A stretch of DNA of 64,000 nt, from positions 1,674,001 through 1,738,000 of the forward strand of contig NZ_CP052909.1 in assembly GCF_014295415.1 (NCBI RefSeq), in the 5' to 3' direction. The notes below the pieces were generated by a model. That model was not told where the DNA came from. It saw only the letters and a program-made list of their open reading frames with translations, and did no database searches. This stretch comes from Constantimarinum furrinae. Its GTDB lineage: Bacteria; Bacteroidota; Bacteroidia; Flavobacteriales; Flavobacteriaceae. Each line of letters begins with the position of its first letter. The first letter of the stretch is position 1. The translations under genes and the position numbers were made by a program. This document shows positions 45,101-53,746 of this stretch, piece after piece.

Positions 45101-47765
45101 GAATACGGTTCCTCAGCCTCAGACGATCTATATACGTGCTGTTGGTGGGGGTACGGGTTGTGTGGTGAGTCAGGGCTTTACTCTGGATCTGGTTGTGAAT
45201 CCTTTGCCTTCTCCTGTCACGCCGACTCCTTTGGAGGTTTGTGATGTGAACAATGATGGATTTGCGATGTTCGATCTCACGAGTAAGGATGCTGAGATCA
45301 TTGCGGGTGAGCCGGGTGTTATTTTAAGTTATCATGAGACACTTTCGGATGCGAATTTGGGTATTTTTCCTTTGAGTAGTCCGTATCAGAATATAGTTGC
45401 AGGTATGCAGACGGTGTATGCGCGTGCGGAGTATGGTGTGTCTAATCCCCCTCCCAACAATACGGGCTGTTTTAGGGTTGTTGAGTTGGATCTTATTGTG
45501 TTGCCTACCCCTGTTGTTCCGTTGAATTTGGATCCGCTTATCCTCTGTGATGTGGATGGCAATGGCAGTGAGGTTTTTGATCTCACCCAGCGTGCGGCAG
45601 ATATTTACGGCACTCAGGATCCCTCCCTGTATAGTCTTACCTACCATGAGAGTTTGGCAGCTGCTCAGGCGGGTACTCCCTTTATAGGCAGTCCCCAGTC
45701 CTATACGAATTTGAGCAATCCACAGACGATCTATGTTCGTTTAGAGGATAATTCCTCGGGATGTTTTAAGATCGGTCAGTTTGAGTTGCAGACCCCTTCG
45801 GGTCCTGCGGTGACTCAGCCTACGCCTTTGAGTGTTTGTGATGATGTTGGTGAGCCCTGGGATGGTATTTCGGTATTTGATCTTACGGTAAAGAACGATG
45901 AGATCACCGGTGGTGCTTTGGGTGTTGGGGTGCGATACTATGAGACGTTGGCCGATGCTCAGAATGATGAGAATGTTATCGATCCCGATACGGCCTATAC
46001 GAATTTGACCAATCCACAGACCTTGTATGTTCGTGTGAGTGATGGTAATACGGGATGTGTCAATACCACTACGACCTTAACGCTTCGCGTGAGTGCCAAT
46101 CCGGACCCCGAGGCTCCCGATGCCTTATCGCTTTGTGATGTGAATGACCCGGGTGATGGGGTAGAGGTGTTCGATCTAACGGTTGTTGAGGCACAGATCT
46201 TAGATGGTGAGACCTGGGATGTTAGTTATCATGAGAGTTATGATGATGCCTTTGCGGGGGTCAATGCTATTGTTGATCCTACCCTGTACAGCAATTTAAG
46301 CAATCCACAGACGATCTACATTCGTGTGACCAACAATACGATCCCTGAGGCTTGTTTTGAGATCGTTACCTTGGAGCTTATTGTAAATCCGCTTCCTGAT
46401 GCGAGTGTTGTTATAAGTGATTATATCATTTGTGAGGTTCCTTCCAATGGTATGGCCTTGTTTGATCTAAGCAGTAAGATCCCTGAGATCTTAGGGGGTC
46501 AGGATCCTTCAGTTTTTGTGGTTAGTTTCTATGAGAGTCAGGTTGAGGCCCAGGGGATGCTCAATCCGATACAAAATACTACGGCCTATCCCAATAGTAC
46601 GAATCCACAGACGATCTATGTTGGGATCTTAAACAGTCAGACGGGTTGTTATGTTGCTACCCAGAGTTTTGACCTAGAGGAGCGTGAGGGTGCTGTTGCC
46701 AATACTCCTGCTGCACCGTATGAGATATGTGATAATCTGGGAGATAACGATGGCATCGGGGAGTTTACCTTAGATGGCAGCACTGTGGAATCTCAGGCGC
46801 TTATCGATGAGATCCTGGCGGGTCAGGATCCTTCGGTGTACTTGCTTAGTTTCTATGAGAGTCTCTCCAATGCTCAGACGGCCACAGATCCTTTGGCTGG
46901 CACTTATGTGAATGTTATCAATCCCCAGGTGATCTATGCTCGTGTTGACAATAGTGATACGGAGTGTTTTGAGATCACTCAGGTGATCTTAAAGGTGGAG
47001 CAGCTTCCCGAGCTTACCCTGGAGGAGAGTTATCGTTTGTGTGTGGATGCCAATGGGAATCCTATTCCAGAGGAAGAGGGTGCTTTGTCACCTCCTGTGA
47101 TCGATACGGGACTTGATGCTTCGCTCTACAGTTTTGAGTGGTATTTCAACGGTGAGATCATCTTGGGTCAGAGTGATCCGTTTATCACGGCCCTGGAAGG
47201 GGGTACCTATAGTGTGATAGTGACCGAGTTGGATAGTGGATGTAGTACAGAGGGTGTTACCACGGTGGTGCTTTCTTCGCCTCCTTTGGAATATGAGGTA
47301 TTGGTCTCTGAGGCATTCTCATCGAGTCATACCATTACGGTGAATGTGACCCAGGGCTTGGGTGAATGGGTGTATCAATTGGATGATGGTGTCTTTCAGG
47401 TGGAGAATGTCTTTGATGGGGTATTACCGGGGACACATCTGGTGACCATCAAGGATGCCAATGGGTGTGGTAGTGTAACCGTTGAAGTTGGGATCGTTGA
47501 TTATCCAAGGTTTGTCACACCCAATCAGGATGGCTATCACGATACGTGGAACATCATTGGTATTGCCGATAGTGACCCTACGGCAAAAATTTATATATTT
47601 GACAGGTTTGGAAAATTGTTAAAGCAGATCAGTCCCCTTGGCGAGGGCTGGGATGGTACCTATAACGGGAATCCATTACCGTCGAGTGATTACTGGTTCT
47701 TGGTGGAATACAAAGAAGACGACACCACCAAAGAGTTCAGAGGTCATTTTACCTTAAAGAGATAA
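42117..47765 (+). CDS. Giant T9SS-type repeat protein 1 (type B CTD)
   Basis: An 1,882-residue secreted protein. The ATG at 42117 is chosen over a TTG at 42111 because it starts the signal peptide (MKKMYPTTFLAFFAFLFLS, cleaved after VFSQ). The unique head (27-554) has a PPC-like domain near PYPAWFYLQVDQSGNLNFQIV and FICWGPFNQGDN, an Ig-like segment, then three or four repeats. Residues 555-1882 are near-identical to the next gene. The repeats of about 80-100 residues read LCDxxxDGxxxFDLT, then S(Y/F)(H/Y)ES/T, DA/AQ, then NPQTIYVRV and GC. The C-terminus (about 1795-1882, FVTPNQDGYHDTWNI to GHFTLKR) is a T9SS type B sorting domain of the gliding-motility-associated class, so the protein is exported by PorU-type machinery and attached or released at the cell surface. 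Adhesion is inferred. Confidence 0.9.
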   Translation: MKKMYPTTFLAFFAFLFLSINVFSQGGTCSVIEPFCAGDQSLIFANCNNTDPSCNATAEPGPDYGCLGTQPYPAWFYLQVDQSGNLNFQIVQNTSFDINGNPTGTGLDVDFICWGPFNQGDNLCDYTQLQSFNEIACSFSPAPVENFTIPGAVSGQIYVLVITNYNQSAGFIKLEQTNAGQPGAGSTDCSILTTQTGCEGETFTLDASELDATNYLWEYDDGTGFVTIFNGDFPVINVTGAGDYRVTITFASGTPQIREFQVVILPTPVIASPPNNLVQCDDGINTGVFDLTVNDAVVLGAQDPAEFNVTYHNTPDDAFAGSNPINPANAYPIATPPLETIYLRIADQTGTCFETDSFTIEFSSATAGPMTDIIACDDGSGTTSLDLVALKDAEALGAQSPDAFTVTYHASQAEADAGINAHPNPYTATAPQETIFVRVENNDTPTCYGTDSFVVDIFETPTANQPSPIVLCDEAPNDGLAEFDLTIRDNQITGGNPNAVVFYYITLGAAQAGLDPIPTPTAWTNTVPNFQTIYARVENVNNPDCFSITSLVLQVDDAPSITDPISDYFICDNDQDGFEVFDLTSKDSEILNILVNVTLTYHTSQADALGGTNAIANPTNYVSGGELIWVRAENSAGCVTVGSFGLILGDIPMFVEVDEFEQCDNDSDGLEDFDLNSQNATIVGGNLNLSVSYHPTLGDAQGDSNPLGIPYTSAGGEFIWVRVEDNMTGCYGTFEMELIVLMAPEIFEPDPLTYCDDDNDGFGEFTLTDADEDVVNGNPSGNLVVSYHETLADAQNGVNALSSPYTNVDPFTQTLYVRLLDLATGCYSTTTLLLIVQDSPLINDPAALVLCDDDGDGVEIFDLTQVEPEVLGSLDPANYTISYYEDPALTIAIVNTTAYPNISNPQTIHIVVEDIANGCQGLTTVELIVNLPPSLVAPTPLELCDVNNPGDEMEAFNLESKTFEITGGDPTIVITYHETQGDADAGINALNSPYVNTVPQPQTIYIRAVGGGTGCVVSQGFTLDLVVNPLPSPVTPTPLEVCDVNNDGFAMFDLTSKDAEIIAGEPGVILSYHETLSDANLGIFPLSSPYQNIVAGMQTVYARAEYGVSNPPPNNTGCFRVVELDLIVLPTPVVPLNLDPLILCDVDGNGSEVFDLTQRAADIYGTQDPSLYSLTYHESLAAAQAGTPFIGSPQSYTNLSNPQTIYVRLEDNSSGCFKIGQFELQTPSGPAVTQPTPLSVCDDVGEPWDGISVFDLTVKNDEITGGALGVGVRYYETLADAQNDENVIDPDTAYTNLTNPQTLYVRVSDGNTGCVNTTTTLTLRVSANPDPEAPDALSLCDVNDPGDGVEVFDLTVVEAQILDGETWDVSYHESYDDAFAGVNAIVDPTLYSNLSNPQTIYIRVTNNTIPEACFEIVTLELIVNPLPDASVVISDYIICEVPSNGMALFDLSSKIPEILGGQDPSVFVVSFYESQVEAQGMLNPIQNTTAYPNSTNPQTIYVGILNSQTGCYVATQSFDLEEREGAVANTPAAPYEICDNLGDNDGIGEFTLDGSTVESQALIDEILAGQDPSVYLLSFYESLSNAQTATDPLAGTYVNVINPQVIYARVDNSDTECFEITQVILKVEQLPELTLEESYRLCVDANGNPIPEEEGALSPPVIDTGLDASLYSFEWYFNGEIILGQSDPFITALEGGTYSVIVTELDSGCSTEGVTTVVLSSPPLEYEVLVSEAFSSSHTITVNVTQGLGEWVYQLDDGVFQVENVFDGVLPGTHLVTIKDANGCGSVTVEVGIVDYPRFVTPNQDGYHDTWNIIGIADSDPTAKIYIFDRFGKLLKQISPLGEGWDGTYNGNPLPSSDYWFLVEYKEDDTTKEFRGHFTLKR

Positions 47766-47839
47766 TCTAAACAATACAAGTATATTAAACAAAATACCCT
47801 GTGATCCAATCACAGGGTATTTTGCTTAATGCAGGAAAA
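43779..47839 (+). repeat. 4,061-bp direct repeat, copy 1
   Basis: From 43779 to 47839 the sequence matches 49684-53744 at a constant offset of 5,905 bases without indels. The copy spans codon 555 to the stop of gene 1, the terminator and 16 bases after it. Reading both copies side by side I count about 16 single-base differences, of which 2 change an amino acid (Ser to Gly near base 44115, Leu to Ile near 46673). The rest are synonymous or non-coding, mostly transitions. Confidence 0.95.
47791..47823. terminator. Terminator of giant repeat protein 1
   Basis: AAAATACCCTGTGAT and ATCACAGGGTATTTT form a 15-base-arm hairpin with a CCA loop, followed by TTG. It is part of the duplicated segment and reads in both directions. 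Confidence 0.92.
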
Positions 47840-47967
47840 GTAAAAAACGAAAGCGATACACGGCTCATTTATTGATTTTTTACCTCGCCTTTTTGATTAA
47901 AATTCAATATATTACGCAGTTATTTTTGCAAAAAATAATTAAATTAGATCAATTATACTAACTGTCT

Positions 47968-50900
47968 ATGAAAAAAATTACTCTTCTAGTTTTTCTAATT
48001 CTTTCATATTGCGCTCTGGCGCAGCCTGTCACATTATTTCAACAATTTAATGGTCAATACGATTTTACGGCATTTGGAAATACGCTAAACACAGCCGAAA
48101 ATGGAGGGGGAGCATGTACTGTTCTTAGCTCGAGTAGCGCCAACCTTAATCTCTTACCTACACAAACGCTTGTTTCAGCACATTTATACTGGGCAGGACC
48201 AGAGCCTTCAGACTTATCGGTTGTACTCAATGGAGCTGAAGTAGTAGCTTCAAGGACATTTTCATATAATTTTGGTACAAATTCGTTTTTTGCGGCTTAC
48301 GCAGATGTTACTAATATCGTGGCAGCCAACGGTAATGGAATGTATACCTTATCTGATTTAAATCTCAACACAAACTGCAGTACCGGAACCAACTTTGGTG
48401 GCTGGGCTATTACAGTAATTTATGAAGATCTGTCACTTACCTTAAATCAGATTAGCTTGTTCGACGGCCTTGAAGGGGTATCCTCATCCAATCCTAGCCT
48501 AGAAATTGTTTTAACCAATATCGATATCGCCAGTGAAGATCTTGCCAAGATCGGTTTTACTGCCTGGGAAGGTGATGCGGGACTAGCTGTTAATGAAACA
48601 TTACTCATCAATGGAAACCTGATTGATAATCCGCCTTTAAATCCAGGCAATAACGCATTTAATGGAACTAATAGTTATACAGGAAGTAACACCATGTACA
48701 ATATGGATCTCGATTTCTATGATATTGAGAATGTTGTAATGCCCGGGGATACAGAAATAACAATTAACTTAACCTCAGGGCAGGATCTTGTAATGATCAA
48801 TAATGTGATCACCAGTGTGAATTCTGAACTTCCGGATGCTACGATCACAATTGACGACCTCGGGGTTCTATGCGAAAATAATACTATAGAAGTAGATTAT
48901 ACTGTCTTTAATACCAATAGTACAGCATTGTTACCAGTAGATACTCCTATCGCATTTTATGCCGATAATGTTTTGATCGGGCAAACTCAAACTACAGTAG
49001 ATATCCCTATAAATGGTTCTGAAAGTGGGACCATTGTTTTAAACATACCACCGGGTACCCCAGTAATTTTTACACTTAAGGCTGTTGTGGATGATGATGG
49101 AACCGGAAATGGAATCGTAAATGAAACCGACGAATTGAATAACGAATTCGAACTGGTAGTAGATCTCAATTTATTAGCACTTAATCTTGGTCCGGACCGA
49201 GAGAGTTGTGTTGGATACATTGAAATATTAGACACTAATATTGATGATCCGCTATTTACCTTTGAATGGTTTTTTAACGGAAATCTTATCGTGGGACAAA
49301 ACAACCCTACATTACCGGTTACGAATACGGGGACCTATAAAGTTGAAGCATTTAAAGGAATTTGTTTTGTTGAAGACGAAATTTTTGTAAATTTTAATGC
49401 GCTTCCTGTTGCAGAAGATCCTACACCATTGCAACAATGTGATGAAGTCCCTAATGATGGTTTTGCTGTTTTTGACCTTACTACAAAAGATGCCGAGATA
49501 ATTAATGGACAGCCAAATACTTTTGTAACTTATTTTACAACCCAGAATAATGCTCAAATTAATTTAGACCCTATCCCGGATCCGACCATGTTTGCGAATA
49601 CATCCATGGGCTTCCAAACGGTTTATGCTAGACTTGAGCATACATTGGCCGGTTGTTTTGATGTTGTTGATTTAGATTTAATTGTCGACGATGCTCCCTC
49701 GATTACTGATCCCATTAGTGATTATTTTATATGCGACAATGATCAGGATGGATTTGAGGTTTTTGATCTCACGAGTAAGGATTCAGAGATCTTGAACATA
49801 TTGGTTAATGTTACTTTGACCTATCACACCTCGCAGGCTGATGCTTTGGGTGGTACTAATGCTATTGCGAATCCGACCAATTATGTAAGTGGTGGTGAAC
49901 TTATCTGGGTACGTGCTGAGAATAGTGCGGGCTGTGTTACTGTGGGTAGTTTTGGGTTGATTTTGGGTGATATTCCGATGTTTGTTGAAGTGGATGAGTT
50001 TGAGCAGTGTGATAATGATGGTGATGGTTTAGAGGATTTTGATCTCAACAGTCAGAATGCTACCATAGTGGGTGGTAATTTGAATTTGAGTGTTAGTTAT
50101 CATCCTACTTTGGGTGATGCTCAGGGGGATAGTAATCCTTTGGGTATTCCTTATACCAGTGCTGGTGGTGAGTTTATATGGGTACGTGTTGAGGATAATA
50201 TGACGGGTTGTTATGGGACCTTTGAGATGGAGTTGATCGTTTTGATGGCTCCTGAGATCTTTGAGCCCGATCCTTTGACCTATTGTGATGATGACAATGA
50301 TGGTTTTGGTGAGTTTACCTTAACGGATGCCGATGAGGATGTTGTCAACGGGAACCCATCGGGGAATTTGGTGGTGAGTTATCATGAGACGTTGGCCGAT
50401 GCACAAAATGGGGTCAATGCCTTAAGTAGTCCGTATACGAACGTGGATCCTTTTACTCAGACGCTTTATGTTCGTTTGCTGGATCTGGCTACGGGTTGTT
50501 ACAGTACTACGACCTTGCTTTTGATCGTACAGGACAGTCCTTTGATCAATGATCCTGCTGCTTTGGTGCTGTGTGATGACGATGGAGATGGTGTTGAGAT
50601 CTTCGATCTCACTCAGGTGGAGCCAGAGGTGTTAGGTTCTTTGGATCCTGCCAATTATACCATTAGTTATTATGAGGATCCTGCCCTTACCATTGCCATA
50701 GTCAATACCACGGCCTATCCCAATATAAGTAATCCTCAGACGATTCATATTGTTGTTGAGGATATTGCTAATGGGTGCCAGGGTCTCACGACGGTGGAAC
50801 TTATTGTGAATTTACCTCCTTCCCTTGTTGCTCCTACGCCTTTGGAGCTTTGTGATGTTAACAATCCCGGGGATGAGATGGAGGCCTTTAATTTAGAGAG

Positions 50901-53670
50901 TAAGACCTTTGAGATCACCGGTGGTGATCCTACCATTGTTATCACCTATCATGAGACGCAAGGGGATGCCGATGCGGGTATTAATGCGCTCAATAGTCCT
51001 TATGTGAATACGGTTCCTCAGCCTCAGACGATCTATATACGTGCTGTTGGTGGGGGTACGGGTTGTGTGGTGAGTCAGGGCTTTACTCTGGATCTGGTTG
51101 TGAATCCTTTGCCTTCTCCTGTCACGCCGACTCCTTTGGAGGTTTGTGATGTGAACAATGATGGATTTGCGATGTTCGATCTCACGAGTAAGGATGCTGA
51201 GATCATTGCGGGTGAGCCGGGTGTTATTTTAAGTTATCATGAGACACTTTCGGATGCGAATTTGGGTATTTTTCCTTTGAGTAGTCCGTATCAGAATATA
51301 GTTGCAGGTATGCAGACGGTGTATGCGCGTGCGGAGTATGGTGTGTCTAATCCCCCTCCCAACAATACGGGCTGTTTTAGGGTTGTTGAGTTGGATCTTA
51401 TTGTGTTGCCTACCCCTGTTGTTCCGTTGAATTTGGATCCGCTTATCCTCTGTGATGTGGATGGCAATGGCAGTGAGGTTTTTGATCTCACCCAGCGTGC
51501 GGCAGATATTTACGGCACTCAGGATCCCTCCCTGTATAGTCTTACCTACCATGAGAGTTTGGCAGCTGCTCAGGCGGGTACTCCCTTTATAGGCAGTCCC
51601 CAGTCCTATACGAATTTGAGCAATCCACAGACGATCTATGTTCGTTTAGAGGATAATTCCTCGGGATGTTTTAAGATCGGTCAGTTTGAGTTGCAGACCC
51701 CTTCGGGTCCTGCGGTGACTCAGCCTACGCCTTTGAGTGTTTGTGATGATGTTGGTGAGCCCTGGGATGGTATTTCGGTATTTGATCTTACGGTAAAGAA
51801 CGATGAGATCACCGGTGGTGCTTTGGGTGTTGGGGTGCGATACTATGAGACGTTGGCCGATGCTCAGAATGATGAGAATGTTATCGATCCCGATACGGCC
51901 TATACGAATTTGACCAATCCACAGACCTTGTATGTTCGTGTGAGTGATGGTAATACGGGATGTGTCAATACCACTACGACCTTAACGCTTCGCGTGAGTG
52001 CCAATCCGGACCCCGAGGCTCCCGATGCCTTATCGCTTTGTGATGTGAATGACCCGGGTGATGGGGTAGAGGTGTTCGATCTAACGGTTGTTGAGGCACA
52101 GATCTTAGATGGTGAGACCTGGGATGTTAGTTATCATGAGAGTTATGATGATGCCTTTGCGGGGGTCAATGCTATTGTTGATCCTACCCTGTACAGCAAT
52201 TTAAGCAATCCACAGACGATCTACATTCGTGTGACCAACAATACGATCCCTGAGGCTTGTTTTGAGATCGTTACCTTGGAGCTTATTGTAAATCCGCTTC
52301 CTGATGCGAGTGTTGTTATAAGTGATTATATCATTTGTGAGGTTCCTTCCAATGGTATGGCCTTGTTTGATCTAAGCAGTAAGATCCCTGAGATCTTAGG
52401 GGGTCAGGATCCTTCAGTTTTTGTGGTTAGTTTCTATGAGAGTCAGGTTGAGGCCCAGGGGATGCTCAATCCGATACAAAATACTACGGCCTATCCCAAT
52501 AGTACGAATCCACAGACGATCTATGTTGGGATCTTAAACAGTCAGACGGGTTGTTATGTTGCTACCCAGAGTTTTGACATAGAGGAGCGTGAGGGTGCTG
52601 TTGCCAATACTCCTGCTGCACCGTATGAGATATGTGATAATCTGGGAGATAACGATGGCATCGGGGAGTTTACCTTAGATGGCAGCACTGTGGAATCTCA
52701 GGCGCTTATCGATGAGATCCTGGCGGGTCAGGATCCTTCGGTGTACTTGCTTAGTTTCTATGAGAGTCTCTCCAATGCTCAGACGGCCACAGATCCTTTG
52801 GCTGGCACCTATGTGAATGTTATCAATCCCCAGGTGATCTATGCCCGTGTTGACAATAGTGATACGGAGTGTTTTGAGATCACTCAGGTGATCTTAAAGG
52901 TGGAGCAGCTTCCCGAGCTTACCCTGGAGGAGAGTTATCGTTTGTGTGTGGATGCCAATGGGAATCCTATTCCAGAGGAAGAGGGTGCTTTGTCACCTCC
53001 TGTGATCGATACGGGACTTGATGCTTCGCTCTACAGTTTTGAGTGGTATTTCAACGGTGAGATCATCTTGGGTCAGAGTGATCCGTTTATCACGGCCCTA
53101 GAAGGGGGTACCTATAGTGTGATAGTGACCGAGTTGGATAGTGGATGTAGTACAGAGGGTGTTACCACGGTGGTGCTTTCTTCGCCTCCTTTGGAATATG
53201 AGGTATTGGTCTCTGAGGCATTTTCATCGAGTCATACCATCACGGTGAATGTGACCCAAGGCTTGGGTGAATGGGTGTATCAATTGGATGATGGTGTCTT
53301 TCAGGTGGAGAATGTCTTTGATGGGGTATTACCGGGGACACATCTGGTGACCATCAAGGATGCCAATGGGTGTGGTAGTGTAACCGTTGAAGTTGGGATC
53401 GTTGATTATCCAAGGTTTGTCACACCCAATCAGGATGGCTATCACGATACGTGGAACATCATTGGTATTGCCGATAGTGACCCTACGGCAAAAATTTATA
53501 TATTTGACAGGTTTGGAAAATTGTTAAAGCAGATCAGTCCCCTTGGCGAGGGCTGGGATGGTACCTATAACGGGAATCCATTACCGTCGAGTGATTACTG
53601 GTTCCTGGTGGAATACAAAGAAGACGACACCACCAAAGAGTTCAGAGGTCATTTTACCTTAAAGAGATAA
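47968..53670 (+). CDS. Giant T9SS-type repeat protein 2 (type B CTD)
   Basis: A 1,900-residue secreted protein with signal peptide MKKITLLVFLILSYCALAQ. The head differs entirely from that of gene 1: residues 20-290 resemble the DUF3344-type beta domain (VSAHLYWAGPEPSDLSVVLNG, GGWAITVIYED), 290-400 a CARDB-like domain (ITIDDLGVLCENNTIEVDYTVFN, ending DELNNEFELVVDLN), then two Ig-like or repeat units to 572. Residues 573-1900 equal the C-terminal part of gene 1 with 2 substitutions, including the LCDxxxDG repeats and the T9SS type B sorting domain. A -7 element TATTTTTG lies at 47921-47928, 40 bases before the ATG. Both genes end in the same terminator. The product is probably a surface-attached filament or adhesin with its own binding head. 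Confidence 0.9.
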   Translation: MKKITLLVFLILSYCALAQPVTLFQQFNGQYDFTAFGNTLNTAENGGGACTVLSSSSANLNLLPTQTLVSAHLYWAGPEPSDLSVVLNGAEVVASRTFSYNFGTNSFFAAYADVTNIVAANGNGMYTLSDLNLNTNCSTGTNFGGWAITVIYEDLSLTLNQISLFDGLEGVSSSNPSLEIVLTNIDIASEDLAKIGFTAWEGDAGLAVNETLLINGNLIDNPPLNPGNNAFNGTNSYTGSNTMYNMDLDFYDIENVVMPGDTEITINLTSGQDLVMINNVITSVNSELPDATITIDDLGVLCENNTIEVDYTVFNTNSTALLPVDTPIAFYADNVLIGQTQTTVDIPINGSESGTIVLNIPPGTPVIFTLKAVVDDDGTGNGIVNETDELNNEFELVVDLNLLALNLGPDRESCVGYIEILDTNIDDPLFTFEWFFNGNLIVGQNNPTLPVTNTGTYKVEAFKGICFVEDEIFVNFNALPVAEDPTPLQQCDEVPNDGFAVFDLTTKDAEIINGQPNTFVTYFTTQNNAQINLDPIPDPTMFANTSMGFQTVYARLEHTLAGCFDVVDLDLIVDDAPSITDPISDYFICDNDQDGFEVFDLTSKDSEILNILVNVTLTYHTSQADALGGTNAIANPTNYVSGGELIWVRAENSAGCVTVGSFGLILGDIPMFVEVDEFEQCDNDGDGLEDFDLNSQNATIVGGNLNLSVSYHPTLGDAQGDSNPLGIPYTSAGGEFIWVRVEDNMTGCYGTFEMELIVLMAPEIFEPDPLTYCDDDNDGFGEFTLTDADEDVVNGNPSGNLVVSYHETLADAQNGVNALSSPYTNVDPFTQTLYVRLLDLATGCYSTTTLLLIVQDSPLINDPAALVLCDDDGDGVEIFDLTQVEPEVLGSLDPANYTISYYEDPALTIAIVNTTAYPNISNPQTIHIVVEDIANGCQGLTTVELIVNLPPSLVAPTPLELCDVNNPGDEMEAFNLESKTFEITGGDPTIVITYHETQGDADAGINALNSPYVNTVPQPQTIYIRAVGGGTGCVVSQGFTLDLVVNPLPSPVTPTPLEVCDVNNDGFAMFDLTSKDAEIIAGEPGVILSYHETLSDANLGIFPLSSPYQNIVAGMQTVYARAEYGVSNPPPNNTGCFRVVELDLIVLPTPVVPLNLDPLILCDVDGNGSEVFDLTQRAADIYGTQDPSLYSLTYHESLAAAQAGTPFIGSPQSYTNLSNPQTIYVRLEDNSSGCFKIGQFELQTPSGPAVTQPTPLSVCDDVGEPWDGISVFDLTVKNDEITGGALGVGVRYYETLADAQNDENVIDPDTAYTNLTNPQTLYVRVSDGNTGCVNTTTTLTLRVSANPDPEAPDALSLCDVNDPGDGVEVFDLTVVEAQILDGETWDVSYHESYDDAFAGVNAIVDPTLYSNLSNPQTIYIRVTNNTIPEACFEIVTLELIVNPLPDASVVISDYIICEVPSNGMALFDLSSKIPEILGGQDPSVFVVSFYESQVEAQGMLNPIQNTTAYPNSTNPQTIYVGILNSQTGCYVATQSFDIEEREGAVANTPAAPYEICDNLGDNDGIGEFTLDGSTVESQALIDEILAGQDPSVYLLSFYESLSNAQTATDPLAGTYVNVINPQVIYARVDNSDTECFEITQVILKVEQLPELTLEESYRLCVDANGNPIPEEEGALSPPVIDTGLDASLYSFEWYFNGEIILGQSDPFITALEGGTYSVIVTELDSGCSTEGVTTVVLSSPPLEYEVLVSEAFSSSHTITVNVTQGLGEWVYQLDDGVFQVENVFDGVLPGTHLVTIKDANGCGSVTVEVGIVDYPRFVTPNQDGYHDTWNIIGIADSDPTAKIYIFDRFGKLLKQISPLGEGWDGTYNGNPLPSSDYWFLVEYKEDDTTKEFRGHFTLKR

Positions 53671-53744
53671 TCTAAACAATACAAGTATATTAAACAAAAT
53701 ACCCTGTGATCCAATCACAGGGTATTTTGTTTAATGCAGGAAAA
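49684..53744 (+). repeat. 4,061-bp direct repeat, copy 2
   Basis: Second copy of the segment at 43779-47839. The left edge is the GTCGAC word shared by both genes, and the right edge lies 16 bases after the terminator, at GCAGGAAAA. The two sequences diverge at once on both sides. Confidence 0.95.
53696..53728. terminator. Terminator of giant repeat protein 2
   Basis: The same hairpin as at 47791-47823, moved by 5,905 bases. Here it also ends the convergent FadL-like gene that stops at 53747. Confidence 0.92.
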
Positions 53745-53746
53745 TA

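Noticed and set aside
44840-45647. Minus-strand frames inside the giant repeat genes that occur identically in both copies (again at 50745-51552).
   Set aside because: They are preserved only because the plus-strand coding sequence was duplicated. They have no signal, domain or start context of their own.
43779-53744. The 4.06-kb repeats as a composite transposon or insertion sequence.
   Set aside because: No transposase, no inverted ends and no target-site duplication; the repeats are coding parts of surface protein genes and end shortly after a terminator.
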